A stretch of 64,000 nt of DNA, from positions 62,001-126,000 of the forward strand of contig CAUJHH010000040.1 in the NCBI GenBank assembly GCA_963204725.1, given 5' to 3'. Source of the stretch: Planctomycetota bacterium. GTDB taxonomy: Bacteria; Planctomycetota; Phycisphaerae; Phycisphaerales; UBA1924. Of the stretch, positions 9,417 through 18,208 are shown piece after piece (position 1 is the first letter of the stretch; the number at the start of each line of letters is the position of its first letter). A model generated the notes under the pieces. The model made no database searches. It was not told the origin of the DNA and saw only the letters and a program-made list of their open reading frames with translations. A program made the position numbers and the translations under genes.

Positions 9417-10894
9417 TGGAATTGGCGGCGAGCGATATCGGAGCCGGAGATGCGCCATCGGAGGATGCGTGCTTCGGCTCCGAGGGTGCGAAGCCGGAGC
9501 GATCGCTGATTGATTCGGTAACGGTTGAGATGCCAGACGGGGCGAGCGTTGCGCGCACCTCGGAACGGACGCCACAGCTGACAGCCTTTCAGCGGCGCAT
9601 CCGCGAGCAACTGGGGCTTCCGACCGATCGGCCGGTGATCATGTCGGGCCACCAGGCGGAGGTGTGGCATCCGGGCATCCTCGCCAAGTGGCTCGCCGGA
9701 GCCGCGCTGGCGAAGCGTGTCGGGGGCGTCTTCGTCTGGCTCCACGTCGATCAGGACACGAACGAGCCGGGAGTGATCGAGGTTCCGGCATTCGACAGCG
9801 CAGGAACGCTCGTGCGGCGGACGCTGACGCTCCTGGAGCCGATGCGGGATGTGCCGACCGGCGCTCGGCCGGCGCGACGGATCGATGCGGGGGCGGCCAG
9901 ACTCCAGCCGGGCGAAGGACTCGTTGACACGCCGTCGGTCGAACGGTTGATCGATGGACTCAACGGATGCGCAATCGCGCCGACGCTTGCGTTGCAGTTT
10001 GCCGGTGCGACGCGAGCGCTGCTCGGAGAGCTTGGCGGATCGGAGCCGAACGTGGTTTCGATCACGACCTCCGACCTCGCCGCGACCGATGGATTCAGAG
10101 TGCTGGTCGAGGAGATGGGGCGAGACGCGGCGTCAGCGATCGAGCACCACAATCTGGCGGTAGCGCAGGTTCCCGAAGCGGGGATGAGAGCGCTCGGGCT
10201 GAAGCGGGCGGCATCGACGGACCAGACGCTGCGGGCGGAGCTGCCGCTCTGGCGGGTGCAGCCGGGACAGGTGCGGACGCCGGTGATGCTCTCGCACCTT
10301 GCTTCGATACCGATCGCCGAGCTCCGACCTCGGGCGCTCCTGATGACGGGGCTGGCGAGATTGGGCGCGTGCGATCTTTTCGTCCATGGCACGGGTGGGG
10401 GCGTGTACGACCGGATCACGGAGGCGTGGTTCGAGGGATGGCTCGGGCCCACGGAACTGGCTGAGTCGCTGCCCTTGGCGCCGCTGGCGGTGGTGAGCGC
10501 CACCGCCCGCCTCGCCTTCGGATCGTCGCACGGCGGCGTGAGCGTCCGCGATGCGCGATCGGCACGCCATCGCGCGCATCACGCACGCCACAATCCGGGC
10601 TTGCTCGAAGATGAGGGTGCGGCGCGGGCGAAGCGGTCGCTCGTCGAGCAGATCGCAGGATCGAGCGATCGTGCGGAGCGTGCATTGTTGTTTCGACAGA
10701 TGCAGGACCTGCTCGGCGAGGTGCGGGCGGCACACAGCGTGCGACTTCAGGAGATGGACGCGAGCGCGTCAGACGCGGATCGGCGGGCGCGAGAGGAGTC
10801 GATCGTGCGCACGCGCACCTGGCCCTTTGCGATCTACGACGAGCGGACCCTGTTTGAGCTGCGCGAGCGGATCGAAGGGGCGATCGACGCATGA
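9416..10894 (+). CDS. BshC-like protein (possible bacillithiol cysteine-adding enzyme), remote similarity
   Basis: A protein of about 492 residues. Two regions recall BshC, the ligase that adds cysteine to GlcN-malate: VIMSGHQAEVWHPGILAKW followed by VFVWLHVDQDTNEPGVIEV (compare the BshC GGQQ...TGPLYTIHK and FWVAGEDHD region), and the C-terminal part with LFVHGTGGGVYDRITE and a long Arg/Glu-rich helical stretch. The similarity is remote and judged by eye, so it may be an uncharacterised protein. A GTG at 9413 is an alternative start; either way it overlaps the glycosyltransferase stop, and its own stop overlaps the next start (ATGA). No signal peptide; cytoplasmic. Confidence 0.6.
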   Translation: MELAASDIGAGDAPSEDACFGSEGAKPERSLIDSVTVEMPDGASVARTSERTPQLTAFQRRIREQLGLPTDRPVIMSGHQAEVWHPGILAKWLAGAALAKRVGGVFVWLHVDQDTNEPGVIEVPAFDSAGTLVRRTLTLLEPMRDVPTGARPARRIDAGAARLQPGEGLVDTPSVERLIDGLNGCAIAPTLALQFAGATRALLGELGGSEPNVVSITTSDLAATDGFRVLVEEMGRDAASAIEHHNLAVAQVPEAGMRALGLKRAASTDQTLRAELPLWRVQPGQVRTPVMLSHLASIPIAELRPRALLMTGLARLGACDLFVHGTGGGVYDRITEAWFEGWLGPTELAESLPLAPLAVVSATARLAFGSSHGGVSVRDARSARHRAHHARHNPGLLEDEGAARAKRSLVEQIAGSSDRAERALLFRQMQDLLGEVRAAHSVRLQEMDASASDADRRAREESIVRTRTWPFAIYDERTLFELRERIEGAIDA

Positions 10895-11862
10895 TGCGCC
10901 GACGCACGTTCATCACGGAGTCGGTGCGGCGAGCGGCGATGGCTGCTGGTGCGGGGGCCGCGCTCTCCATGATCGGTGGATGCAAACGATCGCCCGCGTC
11001 CGAGAGCGATCCTCGCGAGGAGGGCAAGACTACGGGCCTGCGGATCGCGGCGGTCAGCCCCGCGCTCGCCATTACACTGCGTGACCTCGGGCTCGCGGAC
11101 AAGGTCGTCGCGCGCCACGCCTGGGACATGGTGCTCGACCCGAAGGTCCCAATCGTCGGCGACCAGGCGTCACTGGACTTTGAAGCCTTGTTGGCAGTCA
11201 GGCCGACGCACGTCATGCTCGAGTGGGGTGTCCGACCGGTGCCGGAGCGGCTCTCGGAGCTGGCACGCGATCACACGTGGCGCGTGAAGAGCTGGTCGCT
11301 CCTGTCGTTCGAACAGGTACGCGCGAGCTTCGCCGAGATCACGGCGTTCATCGCGCAGGGACAGCCGGCGACTGAGGGCCTCGCGCTCACGGCTCGAGGG
11401 GCCGAACTGACGACGCGATTTGACAACGCGTGTGTGCAGCGCGCGATGGCGGCGCGGGCGGGGAGCGTGCTCTTGCTGCATTCGGTCGTTCCGCCCGCGG
11501 CACTCGGCCCGGGGTCATTCCATCAGGCGATCCTCGAACGCCTGGGCGGCAGGCCCGCGCTGACCAGCGGCAACGCATATGTGCAGATGCACATGGAAGA
11601 CCTGCTGCGGATCGCGCCAGAGAGCATCGTGATCGTCGAGCCTCGCGAGTCGCGGAGTGGGGGCGCCGGCTCTGGCAGCGACTGGCCGACCATGGAGCGG
11701 AAGCTCGGAGCGATCGCGAAGCTCCAGATTCCGGCCGTGCGGGAGCGACGCGTCGCGATCATCGACGATCCGCTCTGCCTGACGCCGAGCAGCGCGATGA
11801 TCGGGTTTGCGGGCGATCTCGCGGCGATCCTGGATCGGTGGGCGGCGGGGCGGCAGGAGTGA
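10891..11862 (+). CDS. ABC-transporter solute-binding protein, BtuF/FepB-like
   Basis: A 323-residue exported binding protein of the iron-siderophore / cobalamin class. The N-terminus MMRRRTFITESVRRAAMAAG resembles a Tat signal and is followed by SMIGGCK, a lipobox. The mature part opens LRIAAVSPALAITLRDLGLADKVVARH and continues with FEALLAVRPTHVMLEWG, the usual two-lobe pattern with a long linking helix; LLRIAPESIVIVEP fits the second lobe. The first codon overlaps the stop of the BshC-like gene by four bases. No permease or ATPase gene is next to it, so its transporter partner must be elsewhere or it acts as a sensor. Ligand unknown. Confidence 0.85.
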   Translation: MMRRRTFITESVRRAAMAAGAGAALSMIGGCKRSPASESDPREEGKTTGLRIAAVSPALAITLRDLGLADKVVARHAWDMVLDPKVPIVGDQASLDFEALLAVRPTHVMLEWGVRPVPERLSELARDHTWRVKSWSLLSFEQVRASFAEITAFIAQGQPATEGLALTARGAELTTRFDNACVQRAMAARAGSVLLLHSVVPPAALGPGSFHQAILERLGGRPALTSGNAYVQMHMEDLLRIAPESIVIVEPRESRSGGAGSGSDWPTMERKLGAIAKLQIPAVRERRVAIIDDPLCLTPSSAMIGFAGDLAAILDRWAAGRQE

Positions 11863-11883
11863 GGCGTTCTACCATGACCACCT

Positions 11884-13752
11884 ATGCCCACCCAACCCAC
11901 GTTTGATCCGGTGCAGATTCTCCAGGAGCGGTTCGCTGCCGCGATCGGACTGGCGTTCCCGGAGGTGGCGGAGGCGGATCGCGACCCGGTGATCACACCC
12001 AGCAAGATGGCGAAGCTGGCGGACTTCCAGTCCAACGGCGCGATGGCGCTCGGCAAGAAGCTGGGGAAGAACCCGCGAGAGGTCGCCGCGGCGATTGTCG
12101 CGAAGGTGGACCTTGCGGACATCGCGGAGCCATTGAACGAAGGCTCGATCGCGGGGCCGGGATTCATCAACATCAAACTCCGAGGCGATGCGCTGGCGGC
12201 ACTGGTCACGAGCATGGACAGGCCGGGCCTGGGCGTGCCGACGCCCGAGGTCAAGGAAACGGCGGTCGTCGACCTCTGCGGCGTGAATCTCGCCAAGCAG
12301 ATGCACATCGGACACCTGCGCGCCGTGATCATCGGCGACGCGATCGCCCGGCTCTTCGAGCGCCTCGGTCACAACGCCGTGCGCCAGAACCACGTCGGCG
12401 ACTGGGGCTTGCCGATCGCCATGGTGACGGCGAAGCTCAAATCGCTGGCGGATGCGGGCAAGATCGATCTGGCCGCGCTGTCGCTGGATTCGATGGAGAA
12501 GCTCTACAAGGCCGCGCAACTCGAGTGTGCCGCCGAGGAGCGGGGGCTTGCCATGGCCCGTAAGTATCGCATGGGTCCCAAAGTCATCGCAGAGCTGGAA
12601 TCGCAGATCGAGGGCGCGAAAGAGGCGATGGCCCACGCCAAGCAGACACTGGTGAAGCTGCAGGCGCACGATCCGGCGGTCTTCGCGATCTGGCAACGGA
12701 TCAGCGACGTTACGATGAAGGCCTGCCTCGATACCTGCGCCGCCTTGCACGCCAACGTCAAACCCGAGCACTCCGCTGGCGAGTCCAGCTACGCGCTGGA
12801 ACTCGGTCAGGCTGTCGACGATCTCGTGAAGCGCGGCATCGCAGAAGAGTCGGCCGGTGCATTGATCGTCCGCGTCGAAGGACTGGAAGAGCCGTGCCTG
12901 ATCAGGAAGAGCGACGGCGGCTATCTCTACGCCACGACCGATGTCGCCGCGATCAAACGCCGCGTGCAGAAGCTCGGTGGCACGCGCGTCATCTATTGCG
13001 TCGATGCCCGCCAGTCGCTGCACTTCAAGCAAGTCTTCGGCGCAGCGCACCGCGCTGGGTATGACATCAACCTCACGACCGGGAAACCCGCCAGAATGGA
13101 CCACGCCGGATTCGGCATGGTGCTCGGCGATGACGGCCGCCCCTTCAAGACGCGCTCCGGCGAGAACGTCAAGCTGATGGATGTGGTCACCGAGGCGCTC
13201 AAGCGTGCCGCGGCGGTGGTCAATGAGCGATCGGCCGAGCTGCCGGATGCCGAGCGGGCAAGGGTGGCCGAGGCGGTCGGCGTCGCCGCTCTCAAGTACG
13301 CCGACCTCTCCAATGATCGCGTCAAGGACTACGTCTTCTCCTTCGATCGCATGCTCGCGTTCGAAGGGAACACGGGGCCTTACCTGCTCTACGCGCTGGT
13401 CCGCACGCGGAGTGTCCAGCGGAAAGCCGTCGCCGAGCGCGGTCTCACGACCGATTCGTGGGAGCACGCAGCGATCACCGTTGCCGAGCCCGCCGAAAAG
13501 GCGCTCGCGCTCACCCTGCTCCGATACCCCGGCACACTCGCCTCCGCAGCCGACGCCCTCGAGCCCCACCGGATCTGCAACTATCTATACGACCTCGCGG
13601 GCATGTACAGCACGTTCTACGACCAATGCCACGTGCTCAAGGCCCCCGACGATGCCACCATGCTCTCGCGCCTCCGCCTCTGCTCGCTCACGGAGCGTGT
13701 GCTTGCAGATGGACTCGAGACACTCGGGCTGCCAACGCTGGAGAGGATGTAA
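11884..13752 (+). CDS. argS: Arginyl-tRNA synthetase
   Basis: A 622-residue class I aminoacyl-tRNA synthetase. The N-terminal ArgRS-specific domain includes FQSNGAMALGKKLGKNPREVA, followed by the active-site QMHIGHLRAVIIGDAI (HIGH signature). The family region DGGYLYATTDVAAIKRR is present in the middle, then a KMSKS-equivalent region around GRPFKTRSGENVKL, and a C-terminal anticodon-binding domain ending near LGLPTLERM. It charges tRNA-Arg in the cytoplasm. It lies 21 bp after the solute-binding-protein gene and may be the last gene of that run. Confidence 0.97.
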   Translation: MPTQPTFDPVQILQERFAAAIGLAFPEVAEADRDPVITPSKMAKLADFQSNGAMALGKKLGKNPREVAAAIVAKVDLADIAEPLNEGSIAGPGFINIKLRGDALAALVTSMDRPGLGVPTPEVKETAVVDLCGVNLAKQMHIGHLRAVIIGDAIARLFERLGHNAVRQNHVGDWGLPIAMVTAKLKSLADAGKIDLAALSLDSMEKLYKAAQLECAAEERGLAMARKYRMGPKVIAELESQIEGAKEAMAHAKQTLVKLQAHDPAVFAIWQRISDVTMKACLDTCAALHANVKPEHSAGESSYALELGQAVDDLVKRGIAEESAGALIVRVEGLEEPCLIRKSDGGYLYATTDVAAIKRRVQKLGGTRVIYCVDARQSLHFKQVFGAAHRAGYDINLTTGKPARMDHAGFGMVLGDDGRPFKTRSGENVKLMDVVTEALKRAAAVVNERSAELPDAERARVAEAVGVAALKYADLSNDRVKDYVFSFDRMLAFEGNTGPYLLYALVRTRSVQRKAVAERGLTTDSWEHAAITVAEPAEKALALTLLRYPGTLASAADALEPHRICNYLYDLAGMYSTFYDQCHVLKAPDDATMLSRLRLCSLTERVLADGLETLGLPTLERM

Positions 13753-13775
13753 CGCGGAGCGAACCGCCAGCCGGG

Positions 13776-14816
13776 TCACACCGGCCTCGGATTCCGCTCC
13801 TCGAACCCGCGCTGGTGCCAATACGGGTACGCGAGCGGCCTCTCGCTTGCGGCATCCAGCGTCGCCACCTGCGCTGGCGTCAGATTCCAGCCGACCGACG
13901 CGAGGTTGTCCTTCAACTGCTTCTCGTTCCGTGCGCCGATGATGACATTCGCGACCGTCGGACGCTGGAGAACCCAGTTCAGCGCGACCTGCGGCACCGT
14001 CTTGCCGAGCTCCTTCGCGACCGCCTCGAGCGCATCGACGACTGTGTAGAGGTACTCCTGATCCGGCTGCGGGCCATTGTCGACGACCATCTTGCTGTTC
14101 AGGCGGCTATCGGCTGGCAGGGGCGAGCCGCGCCGGATCTTGCCCGTCAGACGCCCCCAGCCGAGTGGGCTCCAGACGACCGCGCCGACGCCCTGGTCGC
14201 GGGCGAGGGGCATCAGCTCCCACTCGTAATCACGCCCAATGAGCGAGTAGTACGCCTGGTGGGCGACGTAGCGGGCGAGACCGTGCTTCTCGGAGTGGGC
14301 GAGGGACTTCATGAGGTGCCAGCCGCTGAAGTTCGAGCAGCCGATGTAGCGGATCTTCCCAGCGCGGACGAAGTCGTCGAGCGTGCCAAGGACCTCGTCG
14401 ATCGGTGTCATGGCATCGAACCCGTGCAACTGATACAGGTCGATGTAGTCCGTGCCGAGGCGCTTCAAGCTCGCGTGGATCGCGTTGGTGAGGTGGAAGC
14501 GTGACGAGCCGACGCTGTTCGGGCCCGCCTCCTCGCCGCCCATGCGGAAGGTGCCCTTGGTGGAGATGATGGTCTTGTCGCGCCGACCCTTCAGTGCGGC
14601 GCCGAGAATCTCCTCGGACTGGCCCTGCGAATAGATGTCGGCGGTGTCGAACATGTTGACGCCGGCGTCGAGGCAGATGTCGACGAGGCGGGTCGCTTCA
14701 GCGATGTCGGAGGAGCCCCAGGCCTTGAAGAACTCCGTGCCGCCACCGAAGGTGCCGGTGCCGAAGGAGAGAACGGGAACCTTGAGGCCTGAAGAGCCGA
14801 GGCGGCGGTATTCCAT
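13776..14816 (-). CDS. Aldo/keto reductase
   Basis: A 346-residue NADPH-dependent (beta/alpha)8 oxidoreductase. It starts MEYRRLGSSGLKVPVLSFGTG, the family's standard N-terminus, and shows the catalytic tetrad pieces NMFDTADIYSQGQSE (Asp and Tyr), Lys in ISTKGTF, and His in LYQLHGFD. A C-terminal cofactor region VANVIIGARNEKQLKDN is present. It resembles the general aldo/keto reductase group (YajO / PdxK-like) with unknown natural substrate. The ATG at 14816 was chosen over longer readings because it matches the family start. It is convergent with argS. Confidence 0.93.
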   Translation of the reverse strand: MEYRRLGSSGLKVPVLSFGTGTFGGGTEFFKAWGSSDIAEATRLVDICLDAGVNMFDTADIYSQGQSEEILGAALKGRRDKTIISTKGTFRMGGEEAGPNSVGSSRFHLTNAIHASLKRLGTDYIDLYQLHGFDAMTPIDEVLGTLDDFVRAGKIRYIGCSNFSGWHLMKSLAHSEKHGLARYVAHQAYYSLIGRDYEWELMPLARDQGVGAVVWSPLGWGRLTGKIRRGSPLPADSRLNSKMVVDNGPQPDQEYLYTVVDALEAVAKELGKTVPQVALNWVLQRPTVANVIIGARNEKQLKDNLASVGWNLTPAQVATLDAASERPLAYPYWHQRGFEERNPRPV

Positions 14817-14870
14817 GGGTGGGCTCCGGGGGCAATGGGCAATGGGGATCAGCGTATGGGCGAGGAAGTT

Positions 14871-15515
14871 ATGATGCGCGAGGCCACGCAACGTCACGCG
14901 CCTGGCACATGCGATTCGGGGATTACACGGATGAACCAGATGCGAGTCATGCTGCGGCCGGTCCAGCGCGAGGACCTGGAGATCCTTTTCCGGCAGGTGA
15001 ACGAGCCGGAGGGGATGCGGATGGTCGGGTCGGTGCGCGACAGCCACACGGATCGCGACGCGTACATGGCCCGCTGGGAGACGATCTTCGCCAACGCGAA
15101 GGTGATCCCGCGCGCGATCGTCCTGCCGGGGGGGGATGGGCGTGACGGGGGTGATGGGCGTGGGGGGAGTGGGGGGGGCGAGGTCATCGCGGGGAGCATC
15201 GCATGCTTCGAGCGCGTGGCGGAGCCCTCGCGCCCGTGCCGGATCCTGCCGGGGCCGGAGATCGGCTACTGGCTCGGGCGGGCGTTCTGGGGGCAGGGGA
15301 TCGCGAGCGAGGCGGTGCGCCTGTTTCTGGGTGAGGTGACGACGCGCCCGCTGTTCGCGCGTGCCGCGAGCGATAACGTGGGATCGATCCGCGTGCTTGA
15401 GAAGGCGGGTTTTATGGAGATCGGGCGCGAGATGTTCTTCGCGAACATGCGCGGAGCCGATGGCAAGGGCGAGGAGATTGAGGAGACGTTGATGGTGGTA
15501 GGACTTACCGGATGA
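14871..15515 (+). CDS. GNAT-family N-acetyltransferase with glycine-rich insertion
   Basis: A 214-residue N-acetyltransferase of the RimJ/RimL-like GNAT group. It carries MLRPVQREDLEILFRQVNE near the start, YWLGRAFWGQGIASEAVRLFL (acetyl-CoA binding loop and helix), and ASDNVGSIRVLEKAGFMEIGRE at the C-terminus, the usual family end. Residues about 86-105 are almost only Gly, Asp and Arg (GDGRDGGDGRGGSGGGE), encoded by a run of G-rich DNA; the enzyme fold is otherwise intact. The ATG at 14871 has a GAGGA sequence just upstream; an ATG at 14931 is an alternative. The stop overlaps the next start (ATGA). Confidence 0.82.
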   Translation: MMREATQRHAPGTCDSGITRMNQMRVMLRPVQREDLEILFRQVNEPEGMRMVGSVRDSHTDRDAYMARWETIFANAKVIPRAIVLPGGDGRDGGDGRGGSGGGEVIAGSIACFERVAEPSRPCRILPGPEIGYWLGRAFWGQGIASEAVRLFLGEVTTRPLFARAASDNVGSIRVLEKAGFMEIGREMFFANMRGADGKGEEIEETLMVVGLTG

Positions 15516-16147
15516 CGCAGCATCCGAATGAGTACAAGCGAATCGGTCTCGTGCGCCACATGCTCAACGGGTTCCTGTTTGATCCGGTCTATCCAGGGCT
15601 GGTATTTACTTTCGAATGGCGGCACGATGCGATACGGGATCAGTGGGTCCTCCATCGGCGCAACGCGAGGGGAGCCATGGGATCCATTGTCTACATGTGT
15701 GGTCTCGGCGGCACGGTCATTGGTGGCATTCTACTCGGATGGCTTAAGACCAATGAGCCGGTTTCGCTTGGCTTCCTTGGTGCCGTGCTCGCGTTGTTCC
15801 CATTTGCACTCTACCGACTGGGTTCGGCCACGCGCGTGACGGTCGGCGGCGATGGGGCGACCACGTATTCAGTCCTGCTCTTTGGCTGGCGTATTAGGGG
15901 TTCTGCTTCCTCGCCGGTTGGCGTGAGTGTGTATCGTGGCATAATCCAGTTCTTCAGTCCGCTCGCTCCCGAACGCGACGGCGTATGGATCGACATTGAT
16001 CGCAACGGAGATCCGCAATCCATCGTCCTCGCGTGTGGCACGGCGGAAGCGGTTCAGTCATACGTTGAGAGAATGCCGCCACCATTTGCGTCACGTTGTA
16101 CAGGATCGCAGATCGTGTGCGTTGCACGCATGATGCGTGGTTTGTGA
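15512..16147 (+). CDS. Hypothetical membrane protein
   Basis: A 211-residue protein of unknown family. Two hydrophobic segments stand close together: MGSIVYMCGLGGTVIGGILLGWL and SLGFLGAVLALFPFALYRL, then a basic stretch and a C-terminal beta-rich part with no hydrophobic stretch. The pattern is that of a small two-pass membrane protein with soluble ends (like many PH-domain-like or DUF proteins). It starts four bases inside the preceding GNAT gene, which suggests translational coupling, so the two may act together. Confidence 0.65.
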   Translation: MTQHPNEYKRIGLVRHMLNGFLFDPVYPGLVFTFEWRHDAIRDQWVLHRRNARGAMGSIVYMCGLGGTVIGGILLGWLKTNEPVSLGFLGAVLALFPFALYRLGSATRVTVGGDGATTYSVLLFGWRIRGSASSPVGVSVYRGIIQFFSPLAPERDGVWIDIDRNGDPQSIVLACGTAEAVQSYVERMPPPFASRCTGSQIVCVARMMRGL

Positions 16148-16247
16148 GACACGCATCGCGGCTCGACCTTGCACAAGCGAGGGCGAGGCGAGGAGATTGA
16201 AGAACCGATGCGTCGCTTGGCATGAGGCGAATCTTGTAGAGGTACAC

Positions 16248-16688
16248 ATGGAACCGGACAGAATGAATGGCCCGAGACCGGACGTGCCGCGTTCGATCGT
16301 CGAGAAGGCCGTCCCCAATGACCACGGCGGTGCATTTGCATGGAAACCAGCGGACTTTCCCGCGGCCATCGAGGCCGCGACGCGGTGTGGATACTGCTGC
16401 GTCGGCGGCGTGTTCCAGTTTCGATTCCCGGGAGCGACCTACGAGCCGTACTGGCTCACCACGGACTTCTTGTCTCGTGGCACGGGTGAGTCTTGGTCCG
16501 CGTACGTCGGCCGCTGCAATGAGTACACGCTTTCGGCGTTCGACACACTGCTCAACGCGACCGATTGGGACGCCGAAGTCGCGCGGTGCGGTGATGCGGT
16601 GCGCGAGCGCGTTCCGGCCGGCACCGACCCTCTGCAATACCTTGTGTTCGAAGCGCTCTTCGAGAATGAGAACGGACATTCGTTCTGA
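16248..16688 (+). CDS. Hypothetical protein
   Basis: A 146-residue cytoplasmic protein I do not recognise. It is rich in aromatic residues and has the pattern GGAFAWKPADFPAAIEAATRCGYCCVGGVFQFRFPGATYEPYW near its N-terminal half, which looks like a defined fold rather than a spurious frame. The start at 16248 has GAGG about eight bases upstream; the frame remains open further 5' but that part overlaps the preceding gene. It sits 100 bp after the membrane protein gene, in the same direction. Confidence 0.6.
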   Translation: MEPDRMNGPRPDVPRSIVEKAVPNDHGGAFAWKPADFPAAIEAATRCGYCCVGGVFQFRFPGATYEPYWLTTDFLSRGTGESWSAYVGRCNEYTLSAFDTLLNATDWDAEVARCGDAVRERVPAGTDPLQYLVFEALFENENGHSF

Positions 16689-16734
16689 TCTGCGATCCAC
16701 GCCCGCGAAGCGGTCGCCGCAGCATCTGGACAGT

Positions 16735-16790
16735 CTCCCGCGCAGCGCTTCCTTTGAACGCTTCCCGTCGCCGCAGGCGACACGCATGGT
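16735..16790 (-). repeat. Degenerate fragment of the 49.6-kb hairpin repeat
   Basis: Read on the minus strand, this short stretch matches the middle of the repeat at 49573-49772: both contain the stem GTCGCC / GGCGAC with a three-base loop (TGC here, TCC there), then a near-identical GCGTT-AAAGGAAGCGCTGCGCGG. The match is about 45 bp with several differences. It lies just downstream of the hypothetical gene ending at 16688. Confidence 0.5.
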
Positions 16791-16869
16791 CTCGCTGGCT
16801 CGGCGCGAGAACGTTGCGATCCGAGGCAATCCCCTTGAATCGCTTACTCCTCCCCTGCCTTCAACCCGT

Positions 16870-18051
16870 TCACTCCACTTTGTTTAATCGCTCCATCAGC
16901 GCAAGCCAGCGATCCGTCACCGTGCGCGTCGTCTGGAGTTCCAGTTCTGCGGATCCTACCACCAGCCGCTGGAGTTGTGTCGGGTCACCCTGCACCGCGG
17001 CACCGATCGCGTGCACCGTTTCCATGTCGTCGCGGCGCATGGCTGCCGCTGTCGGAGCGATGAGCGCCTCCACGGCGTCAAATGCCGCGGCGATCTCGGC
17101 ATCGCTCATTGTTGCGATCGCCCCTGCCGCCGCTGAGTCCGGCATCAACTGCAACATCAGGCGATCCATGTCGCCAACCAAGTGGCCATGCCGCTCGCGC
17201 ATGGCTGCGTGATCGACGCCGCTGGTGGCGATGTACTCCGCGAGTCTCGCCGCGGCAGGCGGAGAGCCACATGCGGCCCGGGCGGCGGCAACCCTCGCGT
17301 TCGCCTCATGCTCGAAGTGACGCACATGTCCGCAGGGGTCTTGGGTGTCTACGGCGCGAGCGTGCCCTCGGATCTCGTCGAACGCGGCTCGATTCGCGTT
17401 CGCATCGAGGCCATCGTCCACCATCGCGACGAGCAGCGCGAGCGTCTCTTGGAGTGACGCGAAGCCGGTGGCACGAGAGATCGCGTCAGAGTGCACGTAG
17501 AGCTGCGAAGAGATCCTCAACGCCGCGTGCAGCCGCTCCATCGCCCCCGGCGCATCGCCATCCCGCCAGCACCGCTTCGCGTCGGTATGGAGCAACTGGC
17601 AGAAGATCCTGAACCACGAGTTGGGCAGCCGGCTGTATAGCTCAAGCGCCGGGTCGTCTTCAATCGATTCCGGGAGTGGCTCGATCGTCAGCGGCGACAG
17701 CTCGATCAGCTCAAGCACGATCGGCCCCGCCTCCCGGATCGCCGCATCCAGGCGTGCCTGAGTAATATCCGCGCCCGCGTTCGGCTGCACGCGGAGGCGC
17801 GGTGCATCATCAACAAAGCCGAGCGCCATCATGTCGAGCGACTGCCGCCGGATCGCCAGAGCACGGTACTTGTCCAGCACCGGCGTCTCGGACGCGTTCG
17901 GTGCTTCCATCTGCTGGTGTTGAGGCTCCTGCGCCGGCTGCGCGCCCGCGAGGAGAGGGCATGCTCCGAGCGCAGCGGCCACGAGGATCATTCGGACCGA
18001 TCGGTGGCGGCCTGTTCGTCGTACACGAATCGCGTTCGCATGTGCTGCCAT
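16870..18051 (-). CDS. Hypothetical exported protein
   Basis: A 393-residue protein with an N-terminal signal (basic stretch, then MILVAAALGACPLLAGAQPAQ; cleavage probably after AGA, although a lipobox-like LGAC is also present). The mature part is largely alpha-helical with few aromatic residues (QPNAGADITQARLDAAIREAGPIVLELIEL), probably a helical-repeat protein. Its middle, IFCQLLHTDAKRCWRDGDAPGAMERLHAALRIS, looks like tetratricopeptide-style helices, but no catalytic motif is visible. The start at 18051 was chosen to give a good signal sequence. Function unknown. Confidence 0.7.
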   Translation of the reverse strand: MAAHANAIRVRRTGRHRSVRMILVAAALGACPLLAGAQPAQEPQHQQMEAPNASETPVLDKYRALAIRRQSLDMMALGFVDDAPRLRVQPNAGADITQARLDAAIREAGPIVLELIELSPLTIEPLPESIEDDPALELYSRLPNSWFRIFCQLLHTDAKRCWRDGDAPGAMERLHAALRISSQLYVHSDAISRATGFASLQETLALLVAMVDDGLDANANRAAFDEIRGHARAVDTQDPCGHVRHFEHEANARVAAARAACGSPPAAARLAEYIATSGVDHAAMRERHGHLVGDMDRLMLQLMPDSAAAGAIATMSDAEIAAAFDAVEALIAPTAAAMRRDDMETVHAIGAAVQGDPTQLQRLVVGSAELELQTTRTVTDRWLALMERLNKVE

Positions 18052-18208
18052 GATGTTGCCCCGAGCACATGATACATGAGATGCGACGGATTCGTGCCCA
18101 TGATTGTGGGGCAGCCAGGAGCACGCGTGAACGGGCGAACTTCGCCGTGATGTCGCCGGTTCGGGAGGCCGGCACCCTCGGAACAAACATGAACCGTCCG
18201 CCGCTCAA

